Positions 1 to 11,453 of a stretch of 64,000 bases of DNA are shown here, piece after piece; positions within the stretch are counted from its first letter, which is position 1, and the number at the start of each line of letters is the position of its first letter. The stretch is taken from positions 2,170,001-2,234,000 of the forward strand of contig JAPNXP010000009.1 in NCBI GenBank assembly GCA_028753945.1, written 5' to 3'. The notes below the pieces were generated by a model that was not told the origin of the DNA, did not search any database, and saw only the letters and a program-made list of their open reading frames with translations. The translations under genes and the position numbers were made by a program. The stretch is from Hexactinellida sp. DTS-2022. Taxonomy: Eukaryota > Porifera > Hexactinellida.

Positions 1-115
1 ATTAACCTGTTTGGTTTACCATTAATCTTATCGGCGTACCATTAACCTGTTCGGTGTACCATTAACCAGTTTGGTTCGGTGTACGATTAACCTGTTTGGT
101 GTACCATTAACCTCA
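1..115. repeat. Minisatellite, ~20-bp unit
   Basis: About five degenerate tandem copies of a unit of the form ATTAACCTGTTCGGTGTACC run from the window edge. Two or three more copies occur at about 550-620, and one decayed unit near 720. The array is cut by the window start, so its full length is unknown. The dispersed repeat at 113-545 appears to have landed inside the array, because units flank it on both sides. No coding potential is seen. Confidence 0.75.
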
Positions 116-545
116 CCACACACGATGCAAATTTGTTGCATGCAACAAGGTAACATCACGGTACAACAATGTGCATGCAACACAATTTCGTGCAACATTG
201 TTGCATGCAACATTTACTTTAGAGCGACAATGTTGCATGGAAATTAGTTCAAATTACTCAAATACAAATGGAATAAATATTATTTTAAATCATTCTAGGT
301 GGCTTGATTAATGGTACTGAGAAAGTGAGCAGTAAATTAAATAGGTACACTAGAAAGTCATGAACTTGTGAATTCTTCAATTGTTTTGAGAAGGTGAAAA
401 ATTCAAACGAAAATAATCTGAAAAACATGTACTGAATTTCCATATTTGCGTGCAACAAAGTTACACGAAAATTGAACATTTTGCATGCAAAACAACATTC
501 ACGGTGCAAGATTTCAACATACACGATGCAACTTTGTTGCATCGT
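113..545. repeat. Dispersed repeat rich in GTTGCATGCAAC palindromes
   Basis: The ends contain ACACGATGCAA followed by short palindromes of the form TTGCATGCAA. The interior (about 285-450) matches 4120-4320 in direct orientation, including the stretch around GAACTTGTGAATTCTTCAAT. The two copies differ at many positions, so this is an old dispersed family rather than a recent duplication. No transposase remains. The ends recur at 3095-3130 and 4485-4511. Confidence 0.55.
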
Positions 546-639
546 ATTTGGTAGGCTTTAACCTCTTCGGCGTACCATTAACCTATTTGGTGTACCATTA
601 ACCTTTTCGGCATACCCTTAACTCAGCATTCAGTGTAGC

Positions 640-1890
640 ATTAACATCCTTGAGTTTTAATATTTAAGACTACTTATTCTTGCATAATTCCTAATTTAAC
701 TAGTCCATTCAAATTCTTATGCGTACCTTTAACCTGTTTGGGTGAGGTTTACAGTAGTAGTATATGGTTATTGCTTAGCTTTATTATTAATTTCTAAATT
801 AAATAATAATTAGCGCGCTTCGCTTGTTAGGCCACTTCGCGGCAGAACACAACCACACACACCAACCGCTAATCATGGGCGTAGACTCGTTTTGGAGATT
901 GGTAGGGCCCTAATAGGCTGGATGTTAGGATTGGTAGGGCCATCTTGGAATATTTATAATAATAATATAATAATAATAATTATAATTATTATTATTATTA
1001 TACGTGATGGATATTTAATTTTGGACTATAATGGCATGTCGTTATAGCACAAAATTCTCCAATTCTTAAATTCTTAAATAATTCTTAAAGAATGGAGTTA
1101 CAGTCTAGTTCGCGTAGTAAGTCGCATTTTGCATCAAGTTTTCTTGCAATTTGCTATTAGAGGAAAATATTAAACGTTAGATACTCTCTTTGGGAATAAA
1201 ACGTAACTGCTATAACTTATAAGGCTAATATTGTTATTAGACGAATATAATATACACGTATAATACAGACCGATTAAGCGGAGAAATAAATTAAAATAAA
1301 ATATTCTAAGCCAAACTGTCATTCCGTCCTATAAATCCTATGAAATTTTGACCCGATTAAGCAGTGAAATATATTAACCGGTGGCTCTATTAAGCGGAGT
1401 CGGCTGTGCGTACATTGTCTATTTTTTTTATTTCCATGGGAATTCCCATACCCACGGCGTACGGCAACCAAGATACACTCGCACGGTGCTCAATTGAAAA
1501 TGTTATTATGGTGTACTTAACTGCATGTCCAGGAGTGTTGGACGCATGAATAGCCACAGTCAACTTGTACAAACCAAGAGTCCAAGATGTGTAGTCCTGA
1601 CTCCTGAGTAGAGAAGTAGACTGTCTGGGATAACTAACTGTACAATTATTCCCCCCCCCCCCCAAACAAATCAATAATTCTAGAAAGATCCGCCACTGCT
1701 TGTATAATTAAACTTACTTTGCCCAGAGTAAACACATTTTAGATAACCATGTATACGTAAATCAATTAAGATATATAAATTAAGTTGCTGGCACGATATT
1801 CTGTAGAAATGGTAGCGCCAAGATTAACCAGATATTATATTAATTATCCAATTACAAATACAATACCTTGTGTTTTAAACAGCACGTATA
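640..1890. other. No gene seen
   Basis: A+T-rich spacer. It holds a (TAA)n-like stretch at 955-1000 and a hairpin-rich GCGCGCTTCGCTTG segment at 811-870. That segment is the reverse complement of the end found near 57.74-57.80 kb. A C homopolymer lies near 1652-1664. Short ORFs here have no recognisable domain. Confidence 0.5.
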
Positions 1891-2832
1891 TTAAGTGGTG
1901 ACTCTAGAAAGCACCCAGTCGCGTATTCCGTGTATGACAGCGGTCCTCTCGGGCTCAAGTTCATGCAGCAGAGAGTGCAGACAGAGAGGCACCACGCGCA
2001 CCTCCTTGTCTCTGCTGGATATCTCCTGGTGGATAATGTGAGCGTTCTCGGGAGGAACCGTCGTGTCTCCTCCCCCGTGGTAGATTAAAGTAGGCGTGGT
2101 TATCTCGCCAAGGCGGGGCCGGACTAGGTCCAGATGTGAGAAGAAAGAGTACGCAAACCCAACAGAGAACCCAGACTTCCAAGCTAAGGGGTCCTCCAGG
2201 TACCGCGCAACGGCGTCCTGATCCCTCGAGAGAGAGCTGGAGTCCGAGCTGACGAGACAGTAGCCGGGCGCCAGCGCGTTAGCACACGAGAGGAGGAGAC
2301 GGGGGGCCCAGCCTACTGAGGGCTTGATGCAGGCCCCGAGGAGCACCACGCCCTGACACAGGTCTCTTCTCGCCTGCAGGCACATAAGAATCAGCAAGCA
2401 ACCGATTGACTGCCCCAGCAGGAAGATAGGAAGCGAGGAGTACCTGGAGCGCATAATGTCTACCTGTTGCAATATGTCAGCTGTGTACACAGTAAAGTCC
2501 GAAGCTGGAACACGTTCTCCCTCGCTCTCACCCATCCCCTGGTAATCATGTGCGAAGGTAATAATTCCATGTTCTGCGAAACTTGTCGCTACTTCATCAT
2601 ATCGCATACAGTGTGCACCATAGCCGTGCAGGATACCAACCAGTGCTCTTATTCGGCACTTCGGCAACCAGTATCGAGCGTTAATTCTGAGTCCGCTCGC
2701 GTTGATGAAACCAGCTGACACTAGATCGTGGCTAGGTCCGGAGTAGATCGTCTCAGAGGTCGGTCCTAGCTCGGGTTTGCATCTAGCTTCAGGCTGGACT
2801 TGGGGAGATATTGAATTGTTAGATGTAGCCAT
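1891..2832 (-). CDS. MGLL: Monoglyceride lipase-like alpha/beta hydrolase
   Basis: A 313-residue alpha/beta hydrolase of the monoglyceride lipase family, which hydrolyses monoacylglycerols such as 2-arachidonoylglycerol to fatty acid and glycerol. The oxyanion-hole segment is HGYG (residues 69-72), followed by the family block FAHDYQGMGESEGER (93-107). The nucleophile elbow is GQSIG with Ser142, where vertebrate enzymes have GHSMG. The acid is probably Asp256 (GGGDTTVPP) and the histidine His286 (CLHSLLHE). Length matches the human enzyme (about 303 residues). I start at the ATG at 2832; an in-frame GTG lies four codons upstream. There is no signal peptide and no intron. The Met/His to Ile/Gln changes at the elbow could mark a divergent paralogue, so substrate is inferred from family only. 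Confidence 0.88.
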   Translation of the reverse strand: MATSNNSISPQVQPEARCKPELGPTSETIYSGPSHDLVSAGFINASGLRINARYWLPKCRIRALVGILHGYGAHCMRYDEVATSFAEHGIITFAHDYQGMGESEGERVPASDFTVYTADILQQVDIMRSRYSSLPIFLLGQSIGCLLILMCLQARRDLCQGVVLLGACIKPSVGWAPRLLLSCANALAPGYCLVSSDSSSLSRDQDAVARYLEDPLAWKSGFSVGFAYSFFSHLDLVRPRLGEITTPTLIYHGGGDTTVPPENAHIIHQEISSRDKEVRVVPLCLHSLLHELEPERTAVIHGIRDWVLSRVTT

Positions 2833-3619
2833 ACTACAGATCACTAATCAATTACGAATCAACTAATCAATTTTTAATACTTTCCCTTATACATGCTAAG
2901 ACTCATTGTCTAAACTAATTAGAAATATTTAGTTCGGCCGGGAGGTATTTAAAAGTCGAGTGAGCATGCTCATATGGTTTATGAGCATGCTCAGTTAGGT
3001 CGAGTGATAATGCTCATATGGGTTATAAGAATGCTCATTGTAGTCACATAATCTAGGTAAATAACAACATTTACTAGTTTCTCTAAAGCCTACCATACAC
3101 GATGCAACCTTGTTACATGCAACATTTATTTTCGTTACTAAGCCACCAAAAGTATTTGAATAACAGGAATTTATTCCAGAGATAATATTGCCTGGAATAA
3201 AATTCCTGTTTTTCAAATACTTCAATATACATCATGTAGTGTACTACGGCTGCTTAAACTACTCTGAAATGATTTTTAAATATCACACATTGTCTTTTAA
3301 GTAATTTTTATCCAATAACCATGAAGTAGCATAAGTGTCCATGTCACATGCCACTTGTGGCACAAGTGGCACAAAAGGAAATGTAACTGTATCTCAGTGG
3401 AAACTAATCGTAATGATTAGAAATTATGCACCTAGAGGCTAGGTACTTCGACCATGTAATATTCATTTCTGAAATCAGAATTCTTATATTGAAATTGCTT
3501 CAAAATGTTCAGAAATTAGAAAGGAGAAAAAGGAAAATCCCCTGGGTTAAGGAATGAATCAAAAATCGAGAGACGCAAAGTGCATTTCATCAATTGACGA
3601 AAGAAATTTCTTCACTTGA

Positions 3620-3790
3620 CACATCCAGCAGGGGTGGCAGAAGCGGTCAGGCCATGACCTGACCACTTTTATCAAATAGTCAGGCCAATAGCCTTACCAC
3701 TCTTACGTCACTAGTCAGGCCGGTCAAGCAATGGCCTGACCACTTTATAACTGCTTCCGTCGGCCCTGTCAAGTAATAGAATTTCGTAAG
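3620..3790. repeat. Palindromic CAGGGG...CCCTG element
   Basis: The segment begins near CAGGGGTGGCAGAAGCGGTC and ends near CTTCCGTCGGCCCTG, which is an approximate inverted match. Inside are paired GTCAGGCCATGACCTGACC-type palindromes. It resembles the short hAT-like MITEs elsewhere in the window, but I see no matching 8-bp duplication. Confidence 0.4.
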
Positions 3791-4369
3791 GATGAATCGT
3801 CTGTCCAGTGATATGGTCTAGCGACTCTAGCCACTTTTGCTATTCTTAGATAGAACTGGATATTTAATACTCAAACCTCCCTTATCCGGGAACTGTCGTC
3901 CGGAGGCTGCCCATAACGAAGAATATGCCCGAATCTCAGAAATATAATGGCTAGTATTTGCAATCCCAAAGTGTCTAATCCATATTTTCTAGATTCATTC
4001 AAAAATCTAAAACGGACGTTAACGGATGGTGGATAATTTAAGATGCATAGCATTTCTAGAAAAAGAATACGCAGAAATACAGTCAGTGTTTAGTAAACCG
4101 CTGCGCATAAAATTATAATATATACATTTCTAATCGCATCATGGGTTGGTTAAGAGACTTATACTGAGAAAGTAAGCAATAAATTAAATCTACTAGAAAG
4201 TGATGAACATGTGAATTCTTTAATTGTTTTGAGGTGAAAAATGAAAGAATTAAAAAAATATATATATAAATAATCTGGAAAACATGTCCTGAAGTTCTAT
4301 ATTTTCTTGCAAATGTTGCAAGAAACCAAATTCTATTTCCATGCAACATGTTGCGTGCAACAAAACATA

Positions 4370-4455
4370 CAGTTGAAACCGGTTTTTTCAAACAATTTCT
4401 TTTCAAATAAAAATAGTAAGAAAAAACCGAGTTAGAATAAAACCGGTTTTGACTG
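4370..4455. mobile_element. Mariner-like MITE, 86 bp
   Basis: The ends are CAGTTGAAACCGG and CCGGTTTTGACTG, which are inverted with mismatches, and TA flanks both sides. The same terminal pattern (CAGTCGAAA...CGG) occurs at 22534-22708 and 35395-35539. Confidence 0.65.
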
Positions 4456-4679
4456 TACTCGGTACAACTTTGTTGCAAGCAACATTTCAACATACACGAT
4501 GCAACAATGTTAACCCATTCGAGCATGCTCAATAACCCATATGAGCATGCTAACTCGACTTTTTCTTTATATGTCGGCCGGACCTAATATTACCTCGGAC
4601 CAAATATTTAAGCCATTTTTGGTCCATGTTTATACTTTGCTCCCTCAGGACCAAATATTATTGAAATATTTTCCCGGGC

Positions 4680-5095
4680 TATACTAACACGATTGCCAAT
4701 ATTTCAGACCGTGGACCCCAGGGTTGCCATGGGTATCATGGGATGGGGATGGGAATCTGATATTTTCCCTTTTGGGATCCCCATGTGTGAATCCCCTGGG
4801 GAAAATGATTTCCATGCCCATGACAATTTTGGCAAGTGCAACATTTCTGCTGTAATAGCCTGCTTCCAAGTGACTCGCATCAGACATACTCGAAATTAGG
4901 ACCGAAAATAACCTGTAATATGGGGATCGATATGGGGATTTATACTTACGAGAATTCCCACAGAAATCCTGTGGGAATGGTATAGGAATTGAAATTTAGC
5001 AACGACAACCACGGATTTTGTGGATTCCTTCCATTGCCCGTAATATAAATTTTGAGATCTTGTTGGCCCCATGTTGGGGTCAACAAGATCACTGT
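4680..5095. repeat. TGGGAAT-rich repeat and a short hairpin
   Basis: Dense GGGAATC, CATGGG and CCCATG words, shared with 27.82-28.17 kb and 37.54-37.67 kb, mark an old copy of that family. A separate hairpin, GATCTTGTTGGCCCC...GGGGTCAACAAGATC, lies at about 5056-5092. No gene is seen. Confidence 0.5.
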
Positions 5096-5684
5096 ACTAA
5101 TGTATTTAAAATGGAGTAATATTTTGTAGATTAGGGCATAGGCGTGAAGTCTTTATCCTTTTTGTAAAATAGGGAGGCAGCATTCTCCTGGGACTCCAAA
5201 TCTTGTATACTAACGTATAGGTTGTGTTCCTTCTTAAAAAGCTGTGTGGTACCCCCGGATATTTCTCCTTTATTCACCCTACCCCTCAAAAACTCGATTC
5301 GAAAATAAATTATTCTTGACACAGCTGGAATGTTTCCATTCCATTTAAAAAATGGTAGCAATCCTATCGAGTACCTTCTTCTTCACCGCACACAGTAGGA
5401 CATCATTAATAAGAACACGGATAATACGAATTTCCGACTAATACAGATTTGTTCAGTCCCCTCAAAGGCTTTATCTCTTTTCGGGGTAATTAACATGAAT
5501 TCTTGATTCGTGTCCTTGCCTGAATATTCAAAGTTGGTTGGAACGAATTATAAGTGCTGAAGTTGTGTAGATGATAATTTGACAAACCAATTTATTTTCT
5601 TGGTAGCAAAGGGGGTACGCAACCTTCCTGAACTGAGCCGAATCGATCTAAAATATCAATATTTTTCGATAAATTTAGAGCATC

Positions 5685-5841
5685 CTTATATGTAGACGGT
5701 CTATAAAAGCCGATACAAACTAAGAAAAAATTTGTAGACCGTCTATCAATTATGTCGACCAAAATCCCCTGCCGTCTATGGGTAATACTATTTTAAATTT
5801 TTAAGAAAACCTGGTCTAGAAATAGACGGTCTACATATAAG
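5685..5841. mobile_element. Short TIR element (MITE)
   Basis: The terminal 20 bp are inverted repeats with one mismatch (CTTATATGTAGACGGTCTAT at the left, its near-complement at the right). An internal GTAGACCGTCTA repeat sits about 30 bp in from the left end. There is no coding capacity. Ends starting at TATGTAGAC could imply a TA target, but the duplication is not decisive. Confidence 0.6.
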
Positions 5842-6362
5842 TTATTTCATAAAGACACTACTCTATAAAAAGCTAACAGAAGATAAATACCGTTTTTCAA
5901 CGAATATTTTCGAGTATTTAGTAATGCAAGTATGTAAGTCTGGACATAAGAGCAAGTGACATAGTTGCTGCGCTATCTCGATCGCATTTCGGTTTCCCAT
6001 GAAAATTACAGCCCTTTAACTTCTCAGAATTTCTAGAACAAACTACTAATGTTTTTTTATAATATGTATTATTGATATCATACTCATAGAAAATCCTGTT
6101 CCCCGAACAATATTCCCCACTAGTCGATAGAGAATATATTTCTCCGAACAGTTCTGTTCCCCTATCTCTCATATATTTTGCAAATAGGACACTAGTTTAC
6201 GAATAAACAGAGATAATATATACACTTGGGGAAATCAATTTTTTGTCCGAAATTTTTTTGACTAAATATCACATTAGTTTGGAACATTCGTTAGCTCAAA
6301 CAGATTATAATTCCGCCTGAGGGTTCAAGATAGTGGATATCTACTGTATTTGTAAACTCATT

Positions 6363-6797
6363 TTATATATTTCTTATAACATATCCATAACATTTATAAA
6401 ATTTAAATGTAACATTGAAATAAGATTGGTCTTCTTTTAATTTTGACACTTCAATTCGACTTCTTACAAAAAGGTACTTTTTATCGATAGATTCAAAATC
6501 AACTTCTATTATGTCGTTTTTCTTGAGTTTCTTTCCCTTTTTCTTCAATTCTGCTCCATTTATGTAAACATTATTCTGAAGAGTTTGTATTTCAATTTTA
6601 TGACGTGAAACATCAAGTATCATTGACAAAATCTTATCATAGCGTAAATTGTCAGTTTTAATATAAATTTCTTTAGGAATAACACAACTTTTCAAAAATA
6701 GATGTGATATGTCCGGTATATAAGCAAAATATCTTAAAATAAAAGATGTTCCGTAGATTTGAGTAACACATCTCGATAGGAGAAATACATTTAGCAT
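6363..6797 (-). CDS. MTRES1: S4-domain protein, MTRES1 (C6orf203)-like
   Basis: A small basic protein of 144 residues starting at the ATG at 6797. An in-frame GTG lies 28 codons upstream but is unlikely to be used. The first ~25 residues (MLNVFLLSRCVTQIYGTSF...) are hydrophobic with one Arg and no acid, as expected of a mitochondrial presequence. Residues ~55-105 fit the S4 RNA-binding fold: a helix ending in DVSRHKIE, then NNVYINGAELKKKGKKLK and KNDIIEVDF. In MTRES1 this domain binds RNA and supports mitochondrial transcription and ribosome rescue. Length is shorter than human MTRES1 (about 240 residues), mostly at the N-terminus, so an upstream exon may be missing. Other small S4 proteins remain possible. 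Confidence 0.5.
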   Translation of the reverse strand: MLNVFLLSRCVTQIYGTSFILRYFAYIPDISHLFLKSCVIPKEIYIKTDNLRYDKILSMILDVSRHKIEIQTLQNNVYINGAELKKKGKKLKKNDIIEVDFESIDKKYLFVRSRIEVSKLKEDQSYFNVTFKFYKCYGYVIRNI

Positions 6798-7350
6798 TCT
6801 ATAAAATAAAATAATATAAACAAAAATACGAATATACTTGAATAGTAGCCCCTTCCCACCTCGAATAATCGTGTACACCAATCATTAAGAATTAATAATC
6901 TCGAATAAAGCTAAACCGGAATAAATGACTATCCAACAACACACAAGCATGCGAGGGGTTTGATGAATAGAACTAATGGTATGTAACGCGTTTCCTCAAA
7001 TAGCAAATAGTCAAACTAAAAACAAACGATGGGGAAAATTGGGTATTCAATCAGAAAATAACGGATTTTCTTAATACAAAGCAGATTTTAAATAGTTTTC
7101 ATCAAAAATAGAGCACATCAATTCAAAATTTAATTTTTTAACAGGATTTTCACATGTACCTGGTGGTCTGCATGGTTGGGAGCTATCTGGCTAGAGGACA
7201 ATATTTCACAATTGGCTCTACCTCAATAATAACCTCTTGGAACTCCGACAATTCGTTATAGCGACATTTCGTTACACAACAATTGGTTACAAGACAATTT
7301 TCTACTGAATTGATAGGTTGATTTATTATAAATTATAATTAATTTTAAAA
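6798..7350. other. No gene seen
   Basis: A+T-rich DNA with only short ORFs and no recognisable repeat boundary. It would contain the promoter of the S4-domain gene on the minus strand. Confidence 0.4.
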
Positions 7351-7351
7351 A

Positions 7352-7482
7352 ATCTAAAATTACAGCTGTGCCGACAGAATGATCCTTTGAAAGCATTATC
7401 ATTTGGTGGTTAGTCGTTTGATAGTGCCTCCAAAAGAACATGCTACTTATCGGTAAAGCTGTAATATTATATTTTTGTAATG
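7352..7482. repeat. Hairpin repeat (family H), diverged copy
   Basis: Arms TTACAGCTGTGCCGACAG and, near 7470, a decayed ATCGGTAAAGCTGTAA complement flank a core containing TAGTGCCTCCAAA. Relative to the other copies the first arm reads TTACAGC for TTGCAGC, and the second arm carries the matching GCTGTAA, a paired change. Confidence 0.6.
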
Positions 7483-7779
7483 TCATCGACACTATAGGAT
7501 CCAAAAGGTGTTTCGGATGGAAACGATGAACAAATTGGAAGCGTCTCTGTATGTTAAATACAGACTTAATTAATTTATACGTCAGTTTATTTCAGGCTTG
7601 CCGTGGAGATGAAAAATCGCATCCATAACCATATCCAGACCATTTTTTGTGGATATCCCTGGATATCCATTGGATATTGATAGATTTATAACACCTAATA
7701 TCAACAAAATATCCAGAAGATTAATAAATAAAGAGCTAAAAGCTGCAATTTGGGATTTTATTATTATTTAATTTATTAT

Positions 7780-8160
7780 TTTTTCTCCGCAGACGGTACC
7801 CTGGCCAGAGCTTTATAGTTGATGGGCTGAAACTTGGCATGTAGGTGCGTATGGACCGTCTAATTTGCACCTGGGGTTACGATTTTTGATTAACAAATTT
7901 TGGACACATCTTTAACACCTTTCAAAATTTGTTTGGTCCATAACGCAAAAAATGTTTTACTAAACCCCCAATTTTTATTTCACCATTGGATTCATCTTAA
8001 CATTCTGCATCTGATGGGAGAAGAAAGTTTTTAATAATGGGTTTAATTTCTGCCATAAATGGGGGTTGAAATTTCTTTGTTTACTCACACTTGAATTTCT
8101 GTAAAACTGTTAAATCTAAATTCTATTGTTTCGACTTGTAATAAACTAATAATTATATTG
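7780..8160 (-). repeat. Dispersed repeat module A, reverse orientation
   Basis: The same ~350-bp module recurs at 26.98-27.29 kb, 44.1-44.46 kb and 45.03-45.36 kb, and partially at 15.66-15.75 kb, 25.6-25.93 kb and 39.71-39.81 kb. Diagnostic words are CTGGCCAGGGCACCGTC, CCCAGGTGCAAATTAGACG and CCCCCATTTATGGCAGAAAT. It has no ORF and usually abuts a family H hairpin, so the two probably belong to one nonautonomous element. Confidence 0.65.
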
Positions 8161-8432
8161 ATTCAACCGTGACCTACGTAATAAAAGGCCTGATCACCAA
8201 CTATATATTTCTGGACCATGGATTAATGGAAGGCCATTTTCTTAATCAACCATAATTTTAAGAATTGAAATATACATGATAACTATTATCCCCATTTATC
8301 TAAGCCAATGTTTCAACACTATTTAGATTTCTTTCTCTACGTTAAAGTATCTTTATTAGTACCTAAACTTCATCATGTACCTTATTCAACCTCCTATTTA
8401 TGTTAGAAAACTTTTTATTATTAATTAGCACG

Positions 8433-11400
8433 AATGCCGAATAAATGCTCAGCACCTAAGTGCAGGAGTAATTACGCTGGCGAGCAACCTACACCTGTGT
8501 TCAAGATGCCAGATGGCCCCCCGAGATCGTTGCTCTATGGAAAGCGTTTCTTCACAGAGAACATATCGAAGACATTAAAAAGATCTACGTCTGTCTGAAA
8601 CACTTCCACAATGAAGATGTTGAAACACACTTTTCTATCCCCCAACCAGACGGAACTAGGCTGGAGGTTAAGCGTAGTGTTCCTAGACTTCATAAAGATG
8701 CTATCCCAAGAATTCTACCTGGTTGTCCGAGTTATCTTTCTAATTTAACCCAGAAACAAAATCGTTTGGATCGTTGTACTAAAGAGCGAGACCAGTTGGA
8801 TGCTGCGATAAAACAAAGCTTGGAACAACAGAAGGTAGAAGAAGGAAAATTTAAATTAGCTACGCTATGTGAGTTAAAGTCTAAAGTTCATAGTTTTACC
8901 CTTCCACAGGATTGGCTAATCTGGTTACGTGGTGTTAACCAACTACATTTTCTTAAGCCATCTACGTCGCATGAAAATGGTGCCCATTTTATTGAGTGTT
9001 CACTCACGATAGACGAATCTTTAAGTACTAAAGGTTTTTATAACAGTAAACGAATTCCCGTTTCGATAAACCAGATTCGAGACCTTAGAGATATTGAAAT
9101 CTTATTGAGAGAACTATCTCATCATAGTCTTAGTAATGAAATCTCAGATAATGTTTCTAATAATACTTTAAAACTTGTAAGTGATGCCACCGAGGTCTTA
9201 AATCTCGCGATTGATCAAATATCCAAGTCAGAACTTGAATCTCACAACGAAAACAACAAGTTACCTGCTATCCAGTTCATACATTGTCAATTAAAAAAAC
9301 TCTATAGATTGAATCTTAGCGATCAAATTGGCCCATTTTGGCTTGTAGACGTTTGGTTTGTAGACGTTTTGGTTTGTAGACGTTTTGGTTTGTAGACGTT
9401 TCGGTTTGTAGACGTTTTGATCTGTGACGCCTAGGCTACTATTCGAATAAATACGGTATGTCAAATTTGCTATCAATGAGCTAGAAAATGCAATTAACCT
9501 CGTTGAATGTGACACACTAGATCTAGACGTAACTGACAATCTATTCACCTGTACTGAATCCATAAAAATTTGTTGTATTTTATTGTAGGACAACTGACAA
9601 ATTTGATCCATTCAAAAAATAACCGGCGGTATGATATATTAACTCAAGTATTTTCACTTAAAATTCACGGATTATCACCAGCATGTTATAGAAATATCCA
9701 GTCATCTAGTTGTTTAATTTTGCCACATGAGCGAAACTTGCTTCATATTAAAAACACTGGGGATAGATGGTGACTATTTTCGAATACTAAAGGAAATAAC
9801 CTCTAAGTTTAGTGACAGGGAACGTCATGTGATACTTCAAATGGATGAAGTTCATATACGCAGTGATGTATCATATAAAGGAGGTAGGATTTTGGGCGCA
9901 ATTGAAATCCTAGAGATCCTGCAACAACCGTCTTTTCGCTGATGGTTTCAAGTCTAATGAGAAAGTTTTCAACCATCGTGCGCCTCATTCCTTTGGGTTC
10001 TTCTTCTGCTGCTTATTTACATCCAATAATTACCAAAGCCATATTTGATATCGAGACTTGTGGTCTCTTTGTCGAAGCTATTTGTACTGACAACTATCCG
10101 TTAAATGTTAACCTTTATAAGTTATTTTCAGATGACGGGAAAACATTACATCCTAAGGTTGTACATCCTTATATTCCAAATCGTAATCTTGTATTATTTT
10201 TTGACATTGTTCATATTATCAAGTCAATTCGTAATAATTGGCTGAATTTAAAAGACTTTGAAAAGACTTTTATATATCCCAAGTTTGATGAATGTACAAT
10301 TGAACATCAAAATCCCTAAATCTACCTTGCACTCAGTTAAGAATTTCTATACCTACTGCCAACATTATTTTGAATCCCAGCCAGCTGACGGGGTCTAGAT
10401 ATCCTACAATATGTTATGCAGCATTTGACGATCTTCGGACCTTGTTCAAAGCTGACAAATTTTCTATCATCAAGAGGGCCCCAAATTAACATCAAAAGCA
10501 TGTTGGCCATCTCAGTTAGAGCGACAGAATGTGAACTTGGCTCTGAGAATTTTTCATGAATCTACAGCTGCAGGTCTTTCTAGTTTCATTAAGCATGCTA
10601 ACATTGGTAACCCCCTTCAAACTGTTGATTTTCTTAACTTCATAAATCATATTTGGAGCATCTTCAATGTTAATTAGGTCGGGAAAGACATAAGTTTCAA
10701 TAATCCATATCTAGCCCCACTTCACTATAACGACGAAAGATTAGTGTTTTTGGAAAATGTTGTTAAATGGCTAGATTGTTGGAGAGCTATTCCATCAACG
10801 AGGGGTAAGCTTACACCTCAAACGTTTACAAGTTTCAGACACACTTGTCTGGCTCTTCTAATCTTAATTAATAGATTAACCTTAGAATGTGGTTATGAAT
10901 ATTTGCTGACATCCCGAATACAAAACGACGAATTAGAACATCACTTTGGACTTTATCGCCAAATGTCTGGGTCCCACTATAACATATCATATTGTCAAAT
11001 TTTAGAAAGTGAGCGTAAACTTCAGTTATCTAACCTTAAGTTTCTATTTGTTGAACAAGCTGGTAAAAAGTTTGCAGATGATAATATCGAAGAAAGACAT
11101 TCAGAAATTGATTTAGAATATTTTACAGATGAGTTGCTTGACATTACTAACCCTATATTTGATAACTCTCAAATTGAATGCCTTAACTATATTGCCGGGT
11201 ATGCAGTGTTTTCTTATTTTAAACAATCCTCTGAATGTTCAGTCTGCCATGATTTTTGACTTCTCCAAAAGATATTCAAATTATTAACGATACAGGGTTT
11301 TCATTAATTAATCTGCTCGATAGAGGTTCCCTTAAATATCCATCAGAAAATGTTTATCAATCTGTCGTAACAATGTACGAAATATTTATTAAGATCGATA

Positions 11401-11453
11401 ATCATCCTAATTTAAGTCGTCGATTATATGAGGGACCTTGCCGTAGAAATTAG
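8433..11453 (+). pseudogene. Broken THAP / P-element-type transposase
   Basis: A decayed autonomous-element gene. An ATG at 8433 opens a THAP zinc finger (CSAPKCRSNY ... YVCLKHF, C2CH with its Trp). The frame is lost at the C run near 8515 and continues in another frame to 9395, through a leucine-rich coiled segment. After a gap holding a short tandem repeat, transposase segments reappear at 9590-9770, 9727-9942 (MDEVHIRSDVSYKGG, the first acidic residue of the RNase-H fold), 9942-10319 (NLVLFFDIVHIIKSIRNNW, the His-rich DPPHLLK-like block) and 10744-11259 (NDELEHHFGLYRQMSGSH, matching the ENFFG block). THAP9 and P-element transposases show this order. Frameshifts and stops make it nonfunctional. 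No terminal repeats were identified. Confidence 0.85.
9321..9415. repeat. Tandem repeat, ~18-bp unit, five copies
   Basis: Units of the form TTTTGGTTTGTAGACG repeat five times within the P-element-like pseudogene. The repeat creates an artefactual C-terminus to the upstream ORF (WFVDVLVCRRFGL). It interrupts the transposase between the coiled segment and the catalytic core. Confidence 0.8.

Larger units (their letters stand above)
2936..4575. mobile_element. Inverted-repeat element, ~1.6 kb, noncoding
   Basis: The left end reads CGGCCGGGAGG and then AAGTCGAGTGAGCATGCTCAT. The right end (4510-4575) is the reverse complement of the same arrangement: CATGCTAACTCGACTTTTTC followed by GTCGGCCGG. 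Both ends contain doubled GAGCATGCTC palindromes and an inner ACACGATGCAAC segment. The interior has no long ORF and carries a mariner-like MITE at 4370-4455. I could not fix a target duplication, so the outer limits are approximate and the superfamily unknown. Confidence 0.5.

Noticed and set aside
4113-4532. 139-codon ORF
   Set aside because: It crosses a dispersed repeat and a mariner-like MITE and has no domain.
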